Source: Pseudonocardia hydrocarbonoxydans
GTDB taxonomy: Bacteria; Actinomycetota; Actinomycetes; Mycobacteriales; Pseudonocardiaceae
Length of the DNA: 64,000 nucleotides
Direction: 5' to 3'
Assembly (NCBI RefSeq): GCF_006539565.1
Contig: NZ_BJNG01000015.1
Span: 1 to 64,000 of the forward strand
Shown: positions 55,806-64,000 of the stretch, piece after piece
Numbering within the stretch: position 1 is the stretch's first letter
How the letters are laid out: each line of letters begins with the position of its first letter
Notes under the pieces: generated by a model
Told to the model about the DNA's origin: nothing
The model's input: the letters and a program-made list of their open reading frames with translations, nothing else
The model's database searches: none
Translations under genes and position numbers: made by a program

Positions 55806-58589
55806 GTGATCGCCAGCGACCCGGCCGGGCTCGTCGGCCGGGTACGCGAGTTCGACCGGCTCATCGCGCTGCTCGACGACTCCGTCGCCCACCGGACCGG
55901 GGCCGCGGTCACCGTCGTCGGGGAGCCGGGCATCGGCAAGTCCGCCCTGGTCGGGGCCGTGGTCGGGCACGCGCGGGCGTCCGGATGGGCGGTGCTGCAC
56001 GGCCGCGGTCACGACCTGGAGGGCCTGCTGGCCTTCGGTCCGCTCGCCGCGGCGCTGGGCGGGTACCTGCACCGGCTGCCCCGGGCCCGCCGGGCGACCT
56101 ACACCGACGGCCTGGGCTCGCTGGCCTCGGTGATCGAGGGGCTGGCCGTCGAGGGCGCGGACCCGGGGCGGACGGCCGACCGGTCGCGGGTCTTCCAGGC
56201 CGTCGCGCTGCTGCTCGGGCGGATCGCCGCCGACGCGCCGGTGCTGCTCGTCGTCGACGACCTGCAGTGGGCCGACCCCGCGACGGTCGACGTCCTGCGC
56301 TACCTCGGCGACGACCTCGAGGCGCTCGGCGTGGTGCTGCTGGTGGCCCTGCGCACCGCCACCTCCCGGCCCGACGTGCGGGGGCTGGTGTCCGCGCTGG
56401 CCCGGCTGCCCCGGCACGAGGCGGTGACGCTGCGCCGGCTCGACGCGACGGGCGTCGCCGCGCTCGCGGCCGGCGTGCTCGGCTCGCCTCCGGGCCCGGC
56501 GCTGGTCGGGCTGCTGGAACGGCGCTCGGCGGGCACCCCGCTGGTGGTGCGGGCGCTGCTGCAGGACCTGCGGGCCCGCGACGCCCTGCGCGCGGGGCCG
56601 GGCGGGTGGACGAGTGCGGAGCCCGACCCCGACACCCCCGCCCACCTGCTGGAGCTGTTCGGGGCGGGCCTCGACCGGCTCGCGGAGGACCGCAGGCGGG
56701 TGCTGGAGCTGGTCTGCCTGGGCGGCGAACCGGTGCCGCACGCCCGGCTCGTCGAGCTGGCCGGTGACGCCGACGGCCTCCCCGCCGCCGTCGACGACCT
56801 GCGCGCCGCGGGCCTGCTCGTCGAGGACGTCGAGCACGGGCGTGTGCGGTACGCCCCGGCGCACCCGCTGGTCGCCGACGCGGCGCTGGCCCGGCTCGGC
56901 GAGGCGGCCAGGGCGGCCCTGCACGCCCGGTACGTGGCGGTGCTGGAGTCCGCACCCCGGGTTCCACCCGACGTGCTCGCCCGCCACCACCTCGGCGCGC
57001 GCGACGTCGTGGGGCCCGATCGCGCGCGGCCGGTGCTGGCCGCCGCGGGCTCGGCCGCGCTGCGGCGGGCCGCGCCGGACACCGCGCTGCGCTGGCTCAC
57101 CGCCGCGGCCGACATGGCGGGCGACGATCCCGCGGTGCACGGGCCGCTGCTGTTCGACATCGGCGTCGCCCGCCAGCAGTGCGGGGACACCACGGGGGCG
57201 GTACGGGCGCTGCGGGAGGCCACGGACCGGCTCGCCGCGGCCGGGCAGCCGCGCGCCGCCGCGACGGCGTCGGTGGTGGCCGCCCGGCTGGCCTGGCTGC
57301 GCGACGACCTCACCGGTGCGCGCCGGTCCAGCGCGCTGACCCTGGAGCTGGCCGCGGGCGCCGATCCGGCGACGCGGGCCGCCACCGCACAGGCGCACGC
57401 CCTGCAGCTGGTCTGCCTGGGCGACGAGCCGGCCGCGGCGCTGGCCGTGCTCGACGGCGTCGACGTCGCGGCCGTCCCGGACCCCGGCACCCGGGAGCGG
57501 CTGGCCGGCTACGGACGCTACGTGCGGATGGTGGCGGGATCGGGGGCCGCGGCCGACGCGCTCGCGGCGCTGCACCCGGCCACGTCCCGGTGCGCCGACG
57601 AGCGCCTGGAGCAGACCTGCAGCAACGCCCGGCTGGAGCTGGCGGTGCTGCTCGGCCGCTGGTCCGACCTGGACGCCGAGCTGGTCACCGCGCAGCGGCT
57701 CGGCGAGGGCGGCTCGGGCCCGCTGCGGTCGTGGCGGACGCCGCTGGCGCTGTTCCACCGCCGGTTCGCCACCGGCGACTGGGCCGGTGCCGACGACGTG
57801 GTCACCGAGCTGGCGGCGTCCCCGCGCGGGGCGCAGTGGGCCGCGGAGGTGCACGCCCTGCGCGCGTGGATGGCGCTGCACCGCGGCGAGGTGACCGGCC
57901 CGCAGGGCCTGGCGGACCGCCGCGGCCCCGACGGCGAGCCGCTCGTGCCGCAGGGCCCCGACCGCGACCTGCGCCGGGTGCTGCGCGCGCTGGCCGGTGC
58001 CCCCGGCCCGGTACCCCGCGGCTACCTGGTCATGTTCGAGTGGTGGCGGCTGCTGGCGCTGGTGCGGGCCGCCGCGGGCCGCCGCGAGCTGCTCGCCGCG
58101 GCCGACGACCTCGACCGGCTCGGCGGCCCCGGCACCGCGCCCGCGGCGCTGGCCGCGCGGGCCAGGGCGTCCGCCGCGACCCGCCCCGGCGAGGCGGCGC
58201 GGCACGCCGCGCTGGCCGCGTCGACCTTCGACGCGCTCGGCATGCCCGTCGACGCGGCCACCGTGCGCGTCGAGGCGGCCGAGCGCGGCGCCGGGCGCGA
58301 CGGGCTCGCCGCGGACCTCGCGCTGCTCGACCGGCTCGGTGCGGCGCCGCTGGCCGAGCGGGCCCGGCGGCTGCTGGGCCGCCCGGCCGCCGCCCCCGCG
58401 GGCCCGGTGCTGACCCCCCGCGAGCGCGAGGTCGCCGAGCTGGTGACCGACGGGCTGTCCAACGCCGCCATCGCCGAGCGGCTCGTCGTCAGCGTGCGGA
58501 CGGTGACCAGCCACCTCGACCACGTCTACACCAAGCTGGGGATCGGGTCGCGCACGGAGCTGGCCCGCGAGATGCGGTCTACGCATTAG
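55806..58589 (+). CDS. LAL-type LuxR-family transcriptional regulator
   Basis: A 927-residue large ATP-binding regulator of the LuxR family. The N-terminal NTPase has GLVGRVREFDRLIALLDD, Walker A GEPGIGKSAL and Walker B LLVVDDLQWADPATVD. A long TPR-like middle follows. The C-terminal helix-turn-helix is LTPREREVAELVTDGLSNAA to LGIGSRTELAREM. LAL proteins act as activators, often of secondary metabolism or sugar use, switched by ATP and a ligand. The GTG start is set by TACGCT six bases upstream. Likely targets are the divergent membrane protein gene or the following PEP-utilizing gene (inference). Confidence 0.92.
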   Translation: MIASDPAGLVGRVREFDRLIALLDDSVAHRTGAAVTVVGEPGIGKSALVGAVVGHARASGWAVLHGRGHDLEGLLAFGPLAAALGGYLHRLPRARRATYTDGLGSLASVIEGLAVEGADPGRTADRSRVFQAVALLLGRIAADAPVLLVVDDLQWADPATVDVLRYLGDDLEALGVVLLVALRTATSRPDVRGLVSALARLPRHEAVTLRRLDATGVAALAAGVLGSPPGPALVGLLERRSAGTPLVVRALLQDLRARDALRAGPGGWTSAEPDPDTPAHLLELFGAGLDRLAEDRRRVLELVCLGGEPVPHARLVELAGDADGLPAAVDDLRAAGLLVEDVEHGRVRYAPAHPLVADAALARLGEAARAALHARYVAVLESAPRVPPDVLARHHLGARDVVGPDRARPVLAAAGSAALRRAAPDTALRWLTAAADMAGDDPAVHGPLLFDIGVARQQCGDTTGAVRALREATDRLAAAGQPRAAATASVVAARLAWLRDDLTGARRSSALTLELAAGADPATRAATAQAHALQLVCLGDEPAAALAVLDGVDVAAVPDPGTRERLAGYGRYVRMVAGSGAAADALAALHPATSRCADERLEQTCSNARLELAVLLGRWSDLDAELVTAQRLGEGGSGPLRSWRTPLALFHRRFATGDWAGADDVVTELAASPRGAQWAAEVHALRAWMALHRGEVTGPQGLADRRGPDGEPLVPQGPDRDLRRVLRALAGAPGPVPRGYLVMFEWWRLLALVRAAAGRRELLAAADDLDRLGGPGTAPAALAARARASAATRPGEAARHAALAASTFDALGMPVDAATVRVEAAERGAGRDGLAADLALLDRLGAAPLAERARRLLGRPAAAPAGPVLTPREREVAELVTDGLSNAAIAERLVVSVRTVTSHLDHVYTKLGIGSRTELAREMRSTH

Positions 58590-58630
58590 TGCCGATGCCG
58601 CCCCCGCCGCCGCGCCGCCACGCTGCCCCC

Positions 58631-60175
58631 ATGCCGAACACCGTCGAGCTCACCGTCCCGCCGGGCCACTGGGCCCGCGACACCGACCACCAGACCGGAC
58701 CGATGGTGCCCCTGTGGGCGTCGGTCTGGTGCGAGTCCTACACCCGCGGCTTCGCCGAGGCGTTCGCCCGCTGGGGCTACCTGGGCGACGGGCTGGTCGC
58801 CGTCCCGATCGGCGGCTGGTGCTACGTGGGGTTCCGGCCGCTGGCCGACCCCGGGCTGGTGCCGGTCCGGATCGCCAGGGCGGCGCAGGCCGCGGCGGAC
58901 GACGAGCACCTGCACGCGGCCCGCGACTGGGCGGAGGTCACCGGGCCCGGGTTCGAGCGCCAGCTGCGGCGCCTGGCCACCGGGGCCGGGCCGGGCCGCC
59001 TGGAGGGGGCGGTCCGGCTCGTGCGCGAGGTGGTGCGCGCCCGGTTCGCGACCACGTGCGGGGTCCAGGAGCTGGTGGTGGAGTGGGTCCTGCAGGCCGG
59101 GGAACGCCTCGGCTGGAGCCCGGAGCGGGCGCTGGCACTGGCCGCCGGGCCCCCGCGCGTCGTCGCCGAGCTGCGGGGGGTCCTGCAGGCGGTGCAGGCC
59201 TGCCCGGCGCTGGCCGCCCGGCTCGACCGGGGCGAGAGTCCCGCGCTCGACGAGCTGCGCGCCGACCCGGGCGTCGCGGCGGCGCTGGCCGCGCACCTGG
59301 ACCGGCGCGGCGACACGCTGCTGCAGGTCGACCTGGCCGGGCCCACGCTGGCCGAGCGGCCCGAGCACCTGGCCGGTGCGGTGGCCGCCGCCTGGTCGCC
59401 GTACCGGCGCCCCCCGGCGGACCGGTCCGCCGAGGAGGCGCTCCTCGACGCCGACCTGCGTGCGGCGCTGGAGCGGGCGCGCATCGCCCACCCGCAGCGC
59501 GACGACGGCGGCGACCTGCTCACCCGCTGCCTGGGCCTGCTGCGCCGGGCCGCGCTGGAGGCCGGCGCGCAGCTGGGCCTGCCCGCGCCGTCGGACGCGC
59601 TGCTGCTCACCGCCGAGGAGCTGGTGCAGGCGCAGCGCCGCGGCCGCGTCGACCCGGAGCCGGTCGAGCTCCGGCGCGCCGCCCACGGGCACGCCGGCGC
59701 GCACCCGCCGCCCGCGACCGTCGGCGACCCGCCCGGTCCCCGGCCGGACCCCTCGGGGCTGCCCGCCCCGGCCGCGCGTGCGATGCAGCGTCTCGGCGCG
59801 TCCGTCGCCCTGATGTCGGGCCCGCCCGTGCCCGGCGTGCCCGCGCCCGACGGGCCCGACCTGGTCGCCGGGGTGCCGGCCTCGGCGGGCCGGTACGCCG
59901 GGGTCGTGCGGGTGGCCCGCACCGTCGAGGAGGCGCACGCGCTCGAACCCGGAGAGGTGCTGGTCTGCCCGGTCACCGCCCCCGCGTGGAACCTGGCGAT
60001 GGGCCGGGCGGGTGCGCTGGTCTGCGACGTCGGCGGCCAGCTCTCGCACGCCGCGATCACCGCCCGTGAGCTGGGCGTACCCGCGGTCGTGGGGTGCCGC
60101 ACCGCGACGGCGGAACTGCGCACGGGCGACCGGGTCGTCGTCGACGGGGCGGCGGGCTCGGTGCGCCGCGCCTGA
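58631..60175 (+). CDS. stand-alone PEP-utilizing mobile-domain protein
   Basis: A 514-residue protein whose last about 90 residues match the phosphohistidine swivelling domain of PEP synthase/PPDK: LVCPVTAPAWNLAMGRAGAL, then GGQLSHAAITARELGVPAVV with the phospho-accepting His, then GDRVVVDGAAGSVRR. The first about 400 residues (DTDHQTGPMVPLWASVWCES, AFARWGYLGDGLVAVPIGG) are helical and resemble the middle part of actinobacterial PEP-utilizing proteins. The N-terminal ATP-grasp domain of a complete synthase is not present. The start could also be ATG 58595 or GTG 58589. It probably works with a separate ATP-grasp partner encoded elsewhere, or on a small molecule such as an antibiotic. Confidence 0.75.
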   Translation: MPNTVELTVPPGHWARDTDHQTGPMVPLWASVWCESYTRGFAEAFARWGYLGDGLVAVPIGGWCYVGFRPLADPGLVPVRIARAAQAAADDEHLHAARDWAEVTGPGFERQLRRLATGAGPGRLEGAVRLVREVVRARFATTCGVQELVVEWVLQAGERLGWSPERALALAAGPPRVVAELRGVLQAVQACPALAARLDRGESPALDELRADPGVAAALAAHLDRRGDTLLQVDLAGPTLAERPEHLAGAVAAAWSPYRRPPADRSAEEALLDADLRAALERARIAHPQRDDGGDLLTRCLGLLRRAALEAGAQLGLPAPSDALLLTAEELVQAQRRGRVDPEPVELRRAAHGHAGAHPPPATVGDPPGPRPDPSGLPAPAARAMQRLGASVALMSGPPVPGVPAPDGPDLVAGVPASAGRYAGVVRVARTVEEAHALEPGEVLVCPVTAPAWNLAMGRAGALVCDVGGQLSHAAITARELGVPAVVGCRTATAELRTGDRVVVDGAAGSVRRA

Positions 60176-60229
60176 GATCCCGACGGCCGCCCTCGGCGGT
60201 TCGCCGGTCGGCAGGGCAGGATGAGCCGT

Positions 60230-61105
60230 GTGAGTGCCACCCAGTCGCCGCTGTTCGGCTCCGTCTCCGACGTCGCCGAGCGCCTCGCCGGCGTGGGGTA
60301 CCTCGCCTCCACCGCCGTCGCCACCACCGTCTACCTGGCCGACCGGCTCGGCAAGCCCCTGCTCGTCGAGGGGCCGGCCGGCGTCGGGAAGACCGAGCTG
60401 GCCAAGGCCGTCGCCCAGGCCACGGGCTCGGGCCTGGTGCGGCTGCAGTGCTACGAGGGCATCGACGAGGCCCGCGCGCTCTACGAGTGGAACCACGCCA
60501 AGCAGCTCCTGCGCATCACCGCGGGCCAGGGGACGGAGTCCTGGGACGAGACGCGCGACGACGTGTTCTCCGAGGAGTTCCTGCTGCCCCGCCCGCTGCT
60601 CACCGCGATCCGGCGCAGCGACCCCACCGTGCTGCTCATCGACGAGATGGACAAGGCCGACGTCGAGGTCGAGGGCCTGCTGCTCGAGGTGCTCAGCGAC
60701 TTCCAGGTCACCGTCCCGGAGATGGGCACGATCAGCGCCACCCGCCGCCCGTTCGTGCTGCTGACCTCGAACTCCACCCGCGAGCTGTCCGAGGCGCTCA
60801 AGCGCCGCTGCCTGTTCCTGCACCTGGACTTCCCCGACGCCGACCTGGAGCGCCGCATCGTCGCCTCCCGGGTGCCGGAGCTGACCGAGGCACTGGTCGA
60901 CGCACTGGTCCGCACGGTCCGGGTGCTGCGGACCCTGGAGCTGCGCAAGAGCCCGTCCGTCGCCGAGACCATCGACTGGGGCCGCACCCTGCTCGCGCTC
61001 GGTCTGGACACCCTCGACGACGACGCCGTGCGCGCCACCCTCGGCGTCGTGCTCAAGCACCAGTCCGACACCGTGAAGGCCGCCGCCGAGCTGCGGCTCA
61101 ACTAG
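60230..61105 (+). CDS. MoxR-family AAA+ ATPase
   Basis: A 291-residue AAA+ ATPase of the MoxR type, chaperones that help load metal centres or activate partner complexes. Walker A GPAGVGKTELAKA, Walker B VLLIDEMDKAD, sensor LLTSNSTRELSEALKRRC and the insert QCYEGIDEARALYEWNHAKQ are typical of the CoxD/NorQ-like branch. ATG at 60221 is a possible start, but CAGGAT lies seven bases before the GTG at 60230, so I prefer the latter. The usual VWA-domain partner gene does not follow here, which is unusual. Confidence 0.9.
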   Translation: MSATQSPLFGSVSDVAERLAGVGYLASTAVATTVYLADRLGKPLLVEGPAGVGKTELAKAVAQATGSGLVRLQCYEGIDEARALYEWNHAKQLLRITAGQGTESWDETRDDVFSEEFLLPRPLLTAIRRSDPTVLLIDEMDKADVEVEGLLLEVLSDFQVTVPEMGTISATRRPFVLLTSNSTRELSEALKRRCLFLHLDFPDADLERRIVASRVPELTEALVDALVRTVRVLRTLELRKSPSVAETIDWGRTLLALGLDTLDDDAVRATLGVVLKHQSDTVKAAAELRLN

Positions 61106-61547
61106 GAGAAATGCACGTTCGCGCCGGTCCGGGTACGTCGGGCGGGCCGCCCGCCGCGGGCACGCTCGTCGCATGGAGATTCTGCTGCTGACGGTGGGTG
61201 TGGCCCTGATCGCGCTGCTGGCGCTGGTCGTGACGGTCGTCGACATCGCGGGGGCGGCCCGCCGGCGCGAGATCGCCGCGGACCGTCGGGTGATGTGGGA
61301 GCGGGCCCAGCAGGCCGTCGCCGGGAGCCGGTGACGGCTCCTGCCGCTGCGCCTGCACCTGCACCTCCACGCGCGCGGCGACCGCCGCCGGGTGCCACAG
61401 CTCGTCGAACGGGCCCATGAGCGAGTAGCCGCCCGCGGCCCCCCGCCGCCGGACGCGGCGGGCGAGCGCGGCCAGCCCGGCGACGGGCGCGGCGACCGCG
61501 AGCACGGCCAGCGCCGCGAGGACGACGTCGGTGCTCAGTACCCGCAC
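61098..61547 (-). CDS. hypothetical protein with N-terminal TM helix, doubtful 3' half
   Basis: A 149-codon frame. Its first about 70 residues look genuine: one helix (VVLAALAVLAVAAPVAGLAA), RRVRRR, and GGYSLMGPFDELWHPAAVAA followed by a Gln/Glu-rich stretch, a layout I associate with small actinobacterial DUF6191-like proteins. The GTG overlaps the stop of the DUF4173 gene by 13 bases. The last about 80 residues are Gln/His/Arg-rich and run antisense to the small membrane gene at 61173-61334, so that part may be non-native or the end may be frameshifted. Confidence 0.45.
   Translation of the reverse strand: MRVLSTDVVLAALAVLAVAAPVAGLAALARRVRRRGAAGGYSLMGPFDELWHPAAVAARVEVQVQAQRQEPSPAPGDGLLGPLPHHPTVRGDLAPAGRPRDVDDRHDQRQQRDQGHTHRQQQNLHATSVPAAGGPPDVPGPARTCISPS
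61161..61166 (+). promoter_or_regulatory. candidate -10, leaderless
   Basis: CACGCT ends six bases before the ATG at 61173. Confidence 0.35.
61173..61334 (+). CDS. small single-helix membrane protein
   Basis: A 53-residue protein with one N-terminal helix (LLLTVGVALIALLALVVTVV) and a charged cytoplasmic tail (AARRREIAADRRVMWERAQQ). G/C fills almost every third codon position, more so than in the antisense frame. CACGCT six bases before the ATG fits a leaderless mRNA. It follows the MoxR gene by 67 bases. No family was recognised. Confidence 0.55.
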   Translation: MEILLLTVGVALIALLALVVTVVDIAGAARRREIAADRRVMWERAQQAVAGSR

Positions 61548-63001
61548 CCCCTCGACGAGGGCGTGACGTCCGCGAGCAGGCCCCGCGCCACCGCCCGGCT
61601 CACGTTCGCCTCGCGCCACCCGCCCTGCTGCGCCCGCGCCGCGATCGGCTCCAGCGCGCAGGAGCGGTACGGCTCGGGCAGCCGGGCCAGCGCGGGCACG
61701 GCGTCGGCGGAGAGGTCCGCGAGGTAGGCGGTGTCGATGCGGCCGGTGGCCTCGAAGCGCGCCACGTTCTGGCCGGCGACGAACCGCTCCGGGTCGAGCG
61801 CGGCCAGCGCGAGCAGGGCGAGCGCGCCGGACACGGCCATCGCCCGCAGCGGCCGCCGCGGCCGCCGGAGCAGCACCGAGCCGAGCACCAGCACGAACCC
61901 CAGGCCCAGCCACAGCTCGCAGACCAGCACCAGCAGCCGCAGCACGGTGAACCCGTAGGCCTCCTGGTAGAGCCACAGCCGGCTCAGCGCCGACGCCACG
62001 ATCACCAGGGTCAGCCCGGCCAGCGCGGAGAGCAGCCCGCGCCGCCCAGCCCCGGCCGGGGCGAGGCGGGCCCCCGCCACGATGACGCCCAGCGCGAGCA
62101 CGGTGACCGCGAGCAGCTGCCAGAAGCCGCTGCGCGCGTACTCGGCGTAGGTGAGGCCGGTGGTGGCGAGCACGTGGTCGTCCGAGCCGAACAGCGTGCG
62201 GAACTGCACCGCGACGAACGCCGCGAACAGCGCCACCAGGAGCCCGACCGGCAGCGCCCACTCCACGGGCCGCAGCCGCGACGGCGGCACCGGGCGCGGC
62301 GCCGGCGCCTCCGGCGGGGCGGCGAGCAGGAAGCAGGCGCCGACGGTGCCCGCGGCGCCGAGCGCGAACAGCCACACCGCACGCCCGAACCCGCCGCCGT
62401 CCCAGGCCGGCACCAGCCCGTCGACGAGCCCGGCGAACGCGGCGTCGGCCGAGGTCAGCAGCGCCCCGAACACCGCGACCAGCCCGAGCCCCACCACCGC
62501 CGCCACCGCCAGCCGCAGGGTCCCCCGCGTCCGCACCCCGACCAGGCCGCGCGCGACCCACGGCAGGCCGCGGAGTGCGGCCACCGGGAGCGCGAGCGCC
62601 CCCGTGACGATCCCCCGGAACGACCGGCCCGCGACGGCCAGCGAGCCCGCCGCGCACGCCCCCAGCAGGCACAGCGTCACCAGCCACTCGGCGTCGCGCA
62701 GCGCGGCCACCGCGGCGAGCGCGACGGCGAGGGTGCCCCACGCGGCGTCGACCGGGTGCGGGACGCGGCGCTGCACGGCGAGGGTGACGGCGGCCAGCAG
62801 CAGCGCCACCAGCGGCCAGCCGAGGCCGGGCGGGCCCTGCGGGACGGCGACCGCGGCCCCCGCCCCGGCGACGGCGGCCGCGGCGAGCACCGTCCGCGAC
62901 GCCGGTGGGGGAGGGCCCGGCCAGTGCGCGGGGAACAGCGGGGGCGGCGGCGGGACGAGCGGGGCGGCGGATCGCTTCCGCAGGTCGACCGGCGCGTTCA
63001 C
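61535..63001 (-). CDS. DUF4173/DUF4153-type membrane protein
   Basis: A 488-residue integral membrane protein with about ten helices. The hallmarks are RGIVTGALALPVAALRGLPW, ALLTSADAAFAGLVDGLVP, the segment VQFRTLFGSDDHVLATTGLT with TYAEYARSGFWQLLAVT, and SRLWLYQEAYGFTVLRLLV. The soluble C-terminus (VARFEATGRIDTAYLADLS, PYRSCALEPIAARAQQ) is typical of the family. Function is unknown. The GTG overlaps the stop of the sensor kinase gene by four bases, so the protein may be part of the kinase's signalling operon. Confidence 0.88.
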   Translation of the reverse strand: MNAPVDLRKRSAAPLVPPPPPLFPAHWPGPPPPASRTVLAAAAVAGAGAAVAVPQGPPGLGWPLVALLLAAVTLAVQRRVPHPVDAAWGTLAVALAAVAALRDAEWLVTLCLLGACAAGSLAVAGRSFRGIVTGALALPVAALRGLPWVARGLVGVRTRGTLRLAVAAVVGLGLVAVFGALLTSADAAFAGLVDGLVPAWDGGGFGRAVWLFALGAAGTVGACFLLAAPPEAPAPRPVPPSRLRPVEWALPVGLLVALFAAFVAVQFRTLFGSDDHVLATTGLTYAEYARSGFWQLLAVTVLALGVIVAGARLAPAGAGRRGLLSALAGLTLVIVASALSRLWLYQEAYGFTVLRLLVLVCELWLGLGFVLVLGSVLLRRPRRPLRAMAVSGALALLALAALDPERFVAGQNVARFEATGRIDTAYLADLSADAVPALARLPEPYRSCALEPIAARAQQGGWREANVSRAVARGLLADVTPSSRGCGY

Positions 63002-64000
63002 GAGCCCTCCCCGACCGCGCGCGGGGCCGCGGCGACGGCGTGCGGGCCGGGCAGCGTCACCCGGATGCGGCAGCCGGGCGCGGGGCCCGACGCGGGGGGC
63101 CCGACCACCGCGATCGTGCCGCCGTGCAGGTCGACGGCCCAGCGGGCGATGGCCAGCCCCAGCCCCGTCCCGCGCCCGACGGCCCGCTCGCCGCGGGTGA
63201 AGCGGCCGAACACCCGCTCCCGGTCCTCGGGAGCGATCCCCGGGCCCTCGTCGCGCACCTCGATCACGATGTCTCCTCCGTCGCGTCGTCCGCTGACGTG
63301 CACCTCGCTGCCGGGTGGCCCGTGCCGCGCGGCGTTGTCGAGCAGGTTGACCAGCACCTGATGCAGCCGTCCCGGGTCGGCGTGTACGAGGGTCCTCCCG
63401 CGGACGTCCGTGCGGAAGGCGATCCCGCGACCGGCCAGCGCCGCGGTCACCTCGGCCTCGGCGACCGCGCCGGCCAGCAGCGGGGCCAGCTCGGTGTCGC
63501 GGGCCTGGAGGACGTACGTGCCGGCGTCGATCCGGGACAGGTCCAGCAGCTCGGTGACCAGCCGGCCCAGCCGCCGGGTCTGGGTCAGGGCGGTGTCCAG
63601 GGCCGCGGGCTCCGCGACCCCGTCGACGGCGTTCTCCAGCACGGCCTGCAGCGCCGCGATCGGCGTGCGCAGCTCGTGGGAGACGTTGGCGATCAGCTCG
63701 CGGCGCCGCCGGTCGGCGGCCTCGAGGTCGGTGGCCATCCGGTTGAACGCCGCGGCCAGCTCCCCGACCTCGTCGCGGGAGGTGGCGCGGACGCGGCGGG
63801 TGTAGTCGCCCGAGGCCATCGCGCGCGCCGCCTCGATCATCTCCCGGACCGGGCGCGTCATCCCGTTGCCCAGGACCTGCGCGGTGAGCAGCACGAGCGC
63901 GACCGTCACCAGCGTCGAGGAGACCGGGGGCTGCCAGCGGAACTCGAACCACAGGTAGGTCAGCCCCACGCCGCCGGAGGCCAGCAGCAGGATGCTGATC
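62998..64000 (-). CDS. sensor histidine kinase, 5' end outside the window
   Basis: A two-component sensor kinase whose start lies beyond the right edge, because the frame stays open to base 64000. Visible parts are a membrane helix (TLVTVALVLLTAQVLGNG), a HAMP linker (TRPVREMIEAARAMASGDYT), the H-box NVSHELRTPIAALQAVL with the phospho-accepting His, the N-box NLLDNAARHGP, and G-boxes DEGPGIAPEDRERVFGRF and GRGTGLGLAIARW. Its response regulator is expected just outside the window. The DUF4173 gene is coupled to its 3' end (GTGA). Confidence 0.92.
   Translation of the reverse strand, partial: ISILLLASGGVGLTYLWFEFRWQPPVSSTLVTVALVLLTAQVLGNGMTRPVREMIEAARAMASGDYTRRVRATSRDEVGELAAAFNRMATDLEAADRRRRELIANVSHELRTPIAALQAVLENAVDGVAEPAALDTALTQTRRLGRLVTELLDLSRIDAGTYVLQARDTELAPLLAGAVAEAEVTAALAGRGIAFRTDVRGRTLVHADPGRLHQVLVNLLDNAARHGPPGSEVHVSGRRDGGDIVIEVRDEGPGIAPEDRERVFGRFTRGERAVGRGTGLGLAIARWAVDLHGGTIAVVGPPASGPAPGCRIRVTLPGPHAVAAAPRAVGEGS

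Overview
The window is very G+C-rich DNA with near-saturated G/C third codon positions, frequent GTG starts and densely packed genes. Gene content points to a filamentous or related actinobacterium, most likely Pseudonocardiaceae (Pseudonocardia-like; inference from gene order and protein flavour, not from a database match). Lineage markers include clpP1-clpP2-clpX behind tig, the valS-folC-DUF4233 overlap chain, F420/deazaflavin-type reductases, SARP and LAL regulators, and the order radical-SAM pair, rne, rplU, rpmA, obgE, proB.

Region by region. 0.2-2.4 kb: a 3-hydroxybutyrate dehydrogenase-like SDR, a small hypothetical gene and a DUF559/PD-(D/E)XK-type protein. 2.4-8.5 kb: the glutamate synthase operon gltB-gltD on the minus strand. 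8.9-11.9 kb: an Fe-S protein, then an ECF sigma factor in one overlapping operon with two Asp23-like proteins, one carrying an anti-sigma-type zinc motif. A CsbD stress protein and a third Asp23-like gene lie divergently; together this looks like one envelope-stress module. 12-16.4 kb: the proteostasis block tig, clpP1, clpP2, clpX. 16.5-19.7 kb: a frameshifted OFA-type MFS transporter with an overlapping 46-residue membrane partner, a DUF6457-like protein, a PPOX-family protein and a papain-like hypothetical. 19.7-25.8 kb: valS, folC, DUF4233, DM13 protein, ndk, GNAT. 25.9-30.3 kb: an ABC-2 exporter (ATPase plus two permeases), a TspO-like protein and dapA.

30.4-33.7 kb: minus-strand hydrolase, SARP-type regulator and methyltransferase. 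33.7-43.9 kb: the radical SAM pair, a GNAT, RNase E/G, ribosomal proteins L21 and L27, the Obg GTPase and glutamate 5-kinase. 44-52.4 kb: an accessory-looking run with a PCMT-type methyltransferase, a large SARP/AAA/TPR regulator, another methyltransferase, a hydrolase, and an alpha/beta-hydrolase fused to a glycosyltransferase. 52.4-64 kb: a deazaflavin-dependent reductase, a RecQ helicase with a phosphoribosyltransferase-like tail, a LAL regulator, a stand-alone PEP-utilizing mobile-domain protein, a MoxR ATPase, small membrane proteins, a DUF4173 protein and a sensor histidine kinase cut by the window edge.

Two signals cut across the window. First, many genes that do not overlap an upstream gene have an NANNNT (often TANNNT) hexamer ending 6-8 bases before the start codon, the spacing expected for leaderless mRNAs. 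This helped choose several starts. Second, intergenic regions hold short inverted and tandem repeat clusters, two of which share the same 11-mer and its complement. No tRNA, rRNA, CRISPR array, insertion sequence or prophage was recognised.
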